NCBI RefSeq assembly: GCF_003172955.1
Contig: NZ_QGKR01000236.1
Span: forward strand, 1-35,330
Length of the DNA stretch: 35,330 nt
DNA from: Micromonospora acroterricola
Lineage (GTDB): Bacteria; Actinomycetota; Actinomycetes; Mycobacteriales; Micromonosporaceae
Reading direction: 5' to 3'
Shown: piece by piece, positions 31,912 through 35,330 of the stretch
How positions within the stretch are numbered: position 1 is the stretch's first letter
Layout: every line of letters starts with the position of its first letter
The notes under the pieces: model-generated
Databases searched by the model: none
What the model was told of the DNA's origin: nothing
The model's input: the letters and a program-made list of their open reading frames with translations, nothing else
Program-made: the position numbers and the translations under genes

Positions 31912-32468
31912 TCTGTCACCCCCCGCTCCTGCAGAGCCGTGCGAAGCGCGCGCAGCGCGTAGTAGACCCGCGACTTGGCGGTGCCCAGTGGAAGCCCCAA
32001 CTCCTCGGCGGCCTCCGGCACCGTCCGCCCCCGGAAGTACGTCGAGATCAGGATCTCGCGGTGCGACTGACTGAGCGTACGCAGGGCGTCCGCCACCGTC
32101 ATCGTGCGCAGCACCCGGTCGGTGCTGTCCGCCTCGGCGAACGCGGTCAGGTCCCGGTCGTACGTCTCCGGCGGCCGGGCCTGCTCGCTGCGGTGCTCGT
32201 CGATGGCGATGCGGCGGGCCACGGTGACCAGCCACGGCCGCAACGAGCCCTGTCCCTGCGCACCGAGGCGGTGCGCGTTGCGCCAGGCCCGCAGCAGCGT
32301 CTCCTGGACGATGTCCTCCGCGCGCTGCCGGTCCCCCCCGGTGAGCCGCATGACGAACATCAGCAACGGGCCGGCGTGCTCGGCGTAGAGCAGCCGGATC
32401 AACTGGTCGGAGTGGCTCGCCTCGGTTGACGTCGCCTGATGGCGCCCGGGCGCCGGTCGCGGCGTCAC
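31908..32468 (-). CDS. SigL-like ECF RNA polymerase sigma factor
   Basis: A 186-residue ECF sigma factor close in pattern to mycobacterial SigL. Region 2: LIRLLYAEHAGPLLMFVMRLTGGDRQRAEDIVQETLLRAWRN; region 4: LRTLSQSHREILISTYFRGRTVPEAAEELGLPLGTAKSRVYYALRALRTALQERGV, whose end parallels the SigL C-terminus. The stop overlaps the anti-sigma start. The start is uncertain: GTG at 32468 gives a compact protein, but the frame stays open to 32687 and the upstream in-frame ATG at 32549 has no better signal. A near-perfect inverted repeat (32602-32620) lies upstream. Confidence 0.9.
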   Translation of the reverse strand: MTPRPAPGRHQATSTEASHSDQLIRLLYAEHAGPLLMFVMRLTGGDRQRAEDIVQETLLRAWRNAHRLGAQGQGSLRPWLVTVARRIAIDEHRSEQARPPETYDRDLTAFAEADSTDRVLRTMTVADALRTLSQSHREILISTYFRGRTVPEAAEELGLPLGTAKSRVYYALRALRTALQERGVTE

Positions 32469-32601
32469 CGGACCATTCTGGCGAGAGGTCGCCCGTGCGT
32501 CGACCCCTCGGGCAGACGAGGTCGGCCGCGACGAGGACCGCGCGGACATCCAATCCGCGCGAATCGCGTCGCCATGCCAGCCGGCCGCCACCGCATGCAT
32601 G

Positions 32602-32620
32602 CAGACCTCCGGGATGTCTG
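32602..32620. promoter_or_regulatory. Inverted repeat upstream of the SigL-like gene
   Basis: CAGACCTCCGGGATGTCTG pairs in eight of nine positions around a central G. It lies about 135 bases upstream of the chosen sigma start, next to GTTGACC, and may be part of the sigma promoter region. Confidence 0.3.
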
Positions 32621-32693
32621 TTGACCAACGCCGCCCACCAGGCGGGCCGCCCGGTGGTACGCAGCGCCGCCCGGAACGGATCAACAAACCGCG

Positions 32694-32726
32694 AAAAAAG
32701 TTCTGAGCCGCCGGTCGGTGTGCCGG
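32694..32726 (-). terminator. Possible terminator of the spermidine synthase-like gene
   Basis: Downstream of the stop at 32727 the minus strand reads CCGG...CCGG stem-like sequence and then AACTTTTTT (A6 at 32694-32699 on the plus strand). The T-run is unusual in this DNA; the stem is imperfect. Confidence 0.35.
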
Positions 32727-33584
32727 TCAGCGGCGGACCGAGAACAGGCCCGGCGGCGGCGGGTCGGAGCCGGTGGCGTCGGCGTCCCGGACCACCTGCG
32801 CGCCTCCGGCGAAGCGGTCCAGCTCGTCGTCGGCCACCACCCGCCCGGGGAACCAGTCGCCGGCCGCCCGCCGGCTCAACCCGGCCACCGGAGGCGCGGT
32901 CCGCCCGGCCACCAGCACCAGGTTGCCGTACCGGCGACCCCGCAACACGGCCGCGTCGCCCACGAGGCAGGCCCGGGGCAGCAGCGAGCGGACCGTGGCG
33001 ACCTGCCCACGGGCGTGCCGCAGCGGCGGACCGTCGGCGAGGTTCGCCAGGTACCAGCCCGCCGGGCGGAGCACCCGGGCCGCCTCCGCCACGAACTCGA
33101 CGGAGGTCAGGTGGGCCGGGGTGCGGGCGCCGGAGAAGACATCCGCGACCACGACGTCGTAGCTGGCGTCCCGGCTGGCGGCCAGCACCGCCCGGGCGTC
33201 CTCGACCCGGACCCGCAGCCGCGGGTCGGCCGGCCAGGGCAGCGCCCGGCGGACCAGCTCCACCAGCGCGCCGTCCACCTCGGACACCCGCTGCGTCGAG
33301 CCGGGTCGGGTGGCCGAGACGTACCGGGGGAGGGTCAACGCCCCGCCACCGAGATGCAGCACCCGCAGCGGCTCGCCGGCCGGTGCGATCAGGTCGATCG
33401 CGGCGGCCAGCCGCCGGACGTACTCGAACTCCAGGTGGGTCGGGTCGGTCAGGTCGACGTGCGACTGCGGGGCGCCGTCCAGCAGCAGCGTCCACGAGCC
33501 CGGCCGGTCCGGATCCGGCACCAGCTCCGCCTGCCCGGTGTCCACCTGCTCGACCACCCCGGCGCCCGCCCGCTTGCGTCCCAT
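32727..33584 (-). CDS. Spermidine synthase-like (aminopropyltransferase-fold) protein
   Basis: A 285-residue protein with the Rossmann-like fold of polyamine synthases/methyltransferases. SHVDLTDPTHLEFEYVRRLAAAID stands at the place of the family's DE..YHE region; LRVLHLGGGALTLPRYV is the nucleotide/substrate glycine loop, RVSEVDGALVELVRR the acidic second strand, RVRVEDARAVLAA the third and YDVVVADVFSGARTPAHL the fourth. The catalytic Asp of true spermidine synthases (D..D.) is only partly kept (VADVFSG), so another acceptor or a methyltransferase role is possible. It ends 22 bases from the NurA-like gene on the same strand. Confidence 0.8.
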   Translation of the reverse strand: MGRKRAGAGVVEQVDTGQAELVPDPDRPGSWTLLLDGAPQSHVDLTDPTHLEFEYVRRLAAAIDLIAPAGEPLRVLHLGGGALTLPRYVSATRPGSTQRVSEVDGALVELVRRALPWPADPRLRVRVEDARAVLAASRDASYDVVVADVFSGARTPAHLTSVEFVAEAARVLRPAGWYLANLADGPPLRHARGQVATVRSLLPRACLVGDAAVLRGRRYGNLVLVAGRTAPPVAGLSRRAAGDWFPGRVVADDELDRFAGGAQVVRDADATGSDPPPPGLFSVRR

Positions 33585-33603
33585 ACCCGACCAGTATCCG
33601 CGC

Positions 33604-34566
33604 TCAGCGAGCCGCGCGGGCCGCAGCGGCGGTCAGCGCACGGTGCAGCAGCCGCGAGTCGCCGAGCAGGGCCCGCAGCCGGCGCTCCAGGCCGGCGATC
33701 GGGATCAGGTTCTGCGGCGCCCTCGGGTCCTTGTACGGGGTGGAGGCGAACCGGGGCAGGGTGACCAGCGACAGGTCGGCCAGCTCGATCGCCGCCTCCA
33801 CCGGCAGGTCGGCCGAGCACTCCACCCGGACGATCCCCGCCCACGGCGCTCCGACGGCCACCGGCAGCCGCAGATACCACGACCAGCCGCCCCAGGCCGT
33901 GCCGAGCCGGAACACCGGCGAGCGCTCACGGGGCGCCAGACCGGTCACCACCGCGGTCAGCCGGGCGTCCAGGTACTGGCTGTGCTGGGTCTTGATGTAG
34001 CCGAGCGTGCGCGGCAGCTGCCGGCGGCTGCGCAGCGGACCGTCCACCACCAGCAGATCGTCGTCGACGCGGGCGGCGTCCGAGACCGCCACCTCCAGCG
34101 CGGTCAGCGGGCCCTGCACGGCGGCCGGCAGCTTGGCCAGCTCACCGGTGCCGCCCACCCGGTGCACCGGGTAGCGGATCGCCCCCGCCACCACGTCCTG
34201 CGCCGACGGGCTCGCCGTGAACAGCCCCCGGCCGACCCGGGTGCCGGCCAACTGCGCCGCACCCCGGCCCAGGTCACAGCGGACCACCCCCGCCGCGTAC
34301 GAGGCGGCCAGCCCCGGAAAGGACCCGCCGTCGGACTCCGCCGTCCAGATGCTCGCGTCGATCCGGCGCACCCCGTCGACCAGCAGCACCACATCGGGTG
34401 CCCGCACGCCCGGCCGGACCCCGATCGCCCGCCAGTCCACGGTTGGCAGCTCCACGTCCGCGTCGACCTGGGCGCTGCTCGGGGCCGCCGGGCCGGCGGC
34501 GGACGCCTCGAACGACGCGCCGTACGCCGGATCCCACGAGTCGACGAAGAACGCGGCGTCGGTCAC
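33604..34566 (-). CDS. NurA-like nuclease candidate
   Basis: A 320-residue soluble protein. FFVDSWDPAYG near the N-terminus, VVLLVDGVRRIDASIW (about residues 60-76), DDLLVVDGPL (about 169-178) and LGYIKTQHSQYLD follow the order of acidic motifs and the late Lys motif of NurA 5'-3' nucleases, which work with the HerA ATPase on DNA ends. The match is from pattern only. It lies 55 bases after an SbcC-like gene on the same strand, which fits a DNA-end processing role. No HerA-type ATPase is in the window. GTG start at 34566; GGGAG nine bases upstream. Confidence 0.6.
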   Translation of the reverse strand: MTDAAFFVDSWDPAYGASFEASAAGPAAPSSAQVDADVELPTVDWRAIGVRPGVRAPDVVLLVDGVRRIDASIWTAESDGGSFPGLAASYAAGVVRCDLGRGAAQLAGTRVGRGLFTASPSAQDVVAGAIRYPVHRVGGTGELAKLPAAVQGPLTALEVAVSDAARVDDDLLVVDGPLRSRRQLPRTLGYIKTQHSQYLDARLTAVVTGLAPRERSPVFRLGTAWGGWSWYLRLPVAVGAPWAGIVRVECSADLPVEAAIELADLSLVTLPRFASTPYKDPRAPQNLIPIAGLERRLRALLGDSRLLHRALTAAAARAAR

Positions 34567-34621
34567 GCGACCACTCCCTCGGTCGCGACCGCGGGGCGCT
34601 GCAGCGCCGCGCTCCTCGTGC

Positions 34622-35330
34622 TCACCGGCCGGTCCGTTCCACCCGCGCCGAGCGGGCGTCCTTCCGCACCTCGAAACGGACCGGGATCCGCTCGGCCAGC
34701 GCCGACACGTGCGTCACCACGCCGACCATCCGGTCACCCCGGGCGGCCAGATTTTCCAGCGTGGCCGCCACCGTGTCCAGGGTGGCCGCGTCCAGCGTGC
34801 CGAAGCCCTCGTCCAGGACGATCGACTCCAGGCTGGCCGCCGTGGTCGACATCCCGGCCAGCTGCTCGGAGAGCGCCAGCGCCAACGCCAACGACGCCTG
34901 GAACGTCTCGCCGCCGGAGAGGGTGCGTACGCCCCGGCGCAGGCCGGCGTCGTGGTGGTCGACCACGAAGAACTCGCCCTTGTCGTGCACCAGCTCGTAC
35001 TGCCCGCCGGACAGCTCCCGCAGGATCCCCGACGCGCCGTCGACCAGCAGGTCCAACGCCTCGGCCAGCAGCCACCGCTCGAAGTTGTTGGCCCGCAGGT
35101 GCCCGGCGAGCGCGCGCGCCACCTGCGCCTCGCGCTCGTGGGCGGCACGCTGCTCACGCAGCGTCCCGGCCTGCTCGCGACGGTCCCGCAGCCGGCGCCG
35201 GTCCGCCTCGGCCCGCTCCACCGCCACGGTCGCCGCGTGCACCGGGTCGTCCGCGACCGGCACGGCGGCGGCGGCGAAGATGCCCGCTATGCGGCGCTGC
35301 ACCGCATCGGCCGCCGCCTCGGCGTCGGCC
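34622..35330 (-). CDS. SbcC/Rad50-like SMC-family ATPase, C-terminal part
   Basis: The frame enters from the window edge and ends at 34622, giving the last 236 residues. A coiled-coil end (VERAEADRRRLRDRREQAGTLREQRAAHEREAQVARAL) leads into the C-terminal ATPase half: NNFERWLLAEALDLLVDGAS, GEFFVVDHHDAG, signature LSGGETFQASLALALALSEQ, Walker B-D-loop SIVLDEGFGTLDAATLD and GVVTHVSALAERIPVRFEV. These are typical of SbcC. With SbcD it forms a nuclease acting on DNA ends and hairpins; SbcD is not in the window. The N-terminal Walker A half lies beyond 35330. Confidence 0.92.
   Translation of the reverse strand, partial: ADAEAAADAVQRRIAGIFAAAAVPVADDPVHAATVAVERAEADRRRLRDRREQAGTLREQRAAHEREAQVARALAGHLRANNFERWLLAEALDLLVDGASGILRELSGGQYELVHDKGEFFVVDHHDAGLRRGVRTLSGGETFQASLALALALSEQLAGMSTTAASLESIVLDEGFGTLDAATLDTVAATLENLAARGDRMVGVVTHVSALAERIPVRFEVRKDARSARVERTGR

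Noticed and set aside
32000..33495. Upstream extension of the anti-sigma frame to 33495
   Set aside because: The anti-sigma ATG at 31911 overlaps the sigma stop; upstream translation in that phase is shadow of the sigma and spermidine synthase-like genes.
34595..34608. GGCGCTGCAGCGCC palindrome between the SbcC-like and NurA-like genes
   Set aside because: Short, GC-only and common by chance at this base composition; no other evidence of a site.
1..35330. CRISPR arrays, tRNA/rRNA genes, insertion sequences, attachment sites
   Set aside because: No regularly spaced repeats, cloverleaf-like sequences, transposase motifs or paired terminal repeats were found on reading either strand.

Overview
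The window is very GC-rich DNA with GTG as a common start codon, frequent ATGA or GTGA stop/start overlaps and long meaningless open frames opposite real genes. Together with the gene types (ECF sigma factors with zinc-binding anti-sigma factors, TAP-type secreted hydrolases, secreted LPMOs, Stealth proteins, CU044_5270-family protein) this points to an actinomycete, most likely Micromonosporaceae (Micromonospora-like). The genus is an inference from gene style, not from a database comparison. I see no tRNA, rRNA, CRISPR array, transposase, phage gene or origin.

Layout. (1) 1-4910: polysaccharide and housekeeping genes: a cellulose/chitin-type AA10 LPMO cut by the window edge, an ElaA-like acetyltransferase, a DMT exporter, a metallothionein-like protein, a CBM48-like small protein, a second AA10 LPMO that is broken by an internal deletion and frameshift, a DUF305 lipoprotein and MsrB. 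(2) 4959-8719: a stand-alone LigD-type polymerase/primase, an ECF sigma factor overlapping a CU044_5270-family membrane protein, and a DUF2975 / Xre regulator / small membrane protein module with a probable leaderless start. (3) 8930-16607: a four-gene ABC exporter operon (two very large FtsX-type permeases, two ATPases, the first with an AbrB-like tail). (4) 16664-23261: RibD-C/DHFR-like reductase, acetyltransferase, two-TM potassium channel, TAP-type lipoprotein hydrolase, stand-alone ATP-dependent DNA ligase, a short orphan protein, a GNAT remnant, a DUF1990 protein and an AlkA-like glycosylase.

(5) 23262-30204: the most distinctive part. A 507-base leader with a small inverted repeat and a possible 23-codon upstream reading frame precedes three co-directional genes: Stealth phosphotransferase, a GT2 plus CDP-glycerol phosphotransferase (TagF-like) fusion, and a second Stealth phosphotransferase. 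A strong hairpin closes the unit. This looks like a biosynthetic cassette for a phosphodiester-linked cell-surface glycopolymer. (6) 30276-32468: a repeat-type lipoprotein with a recognisable promoter, then a SigL-like ECF sigma factor and its membrane anti-sigma factor, ended by an 18-bp-arm palindrome. (7) 32727-35330: a spermidine synthase-like protein, a NurA-like nuclease candidate and the C-terminal part of an SbcC-like ATPase.

DNA-repair genes recur across the window (LigD polymerase, LigC-like ligase, AlkA-like glycosylase, NurA-like, SbcC-like), but they are scattered and on different transcripts, so I do not read them as one system.
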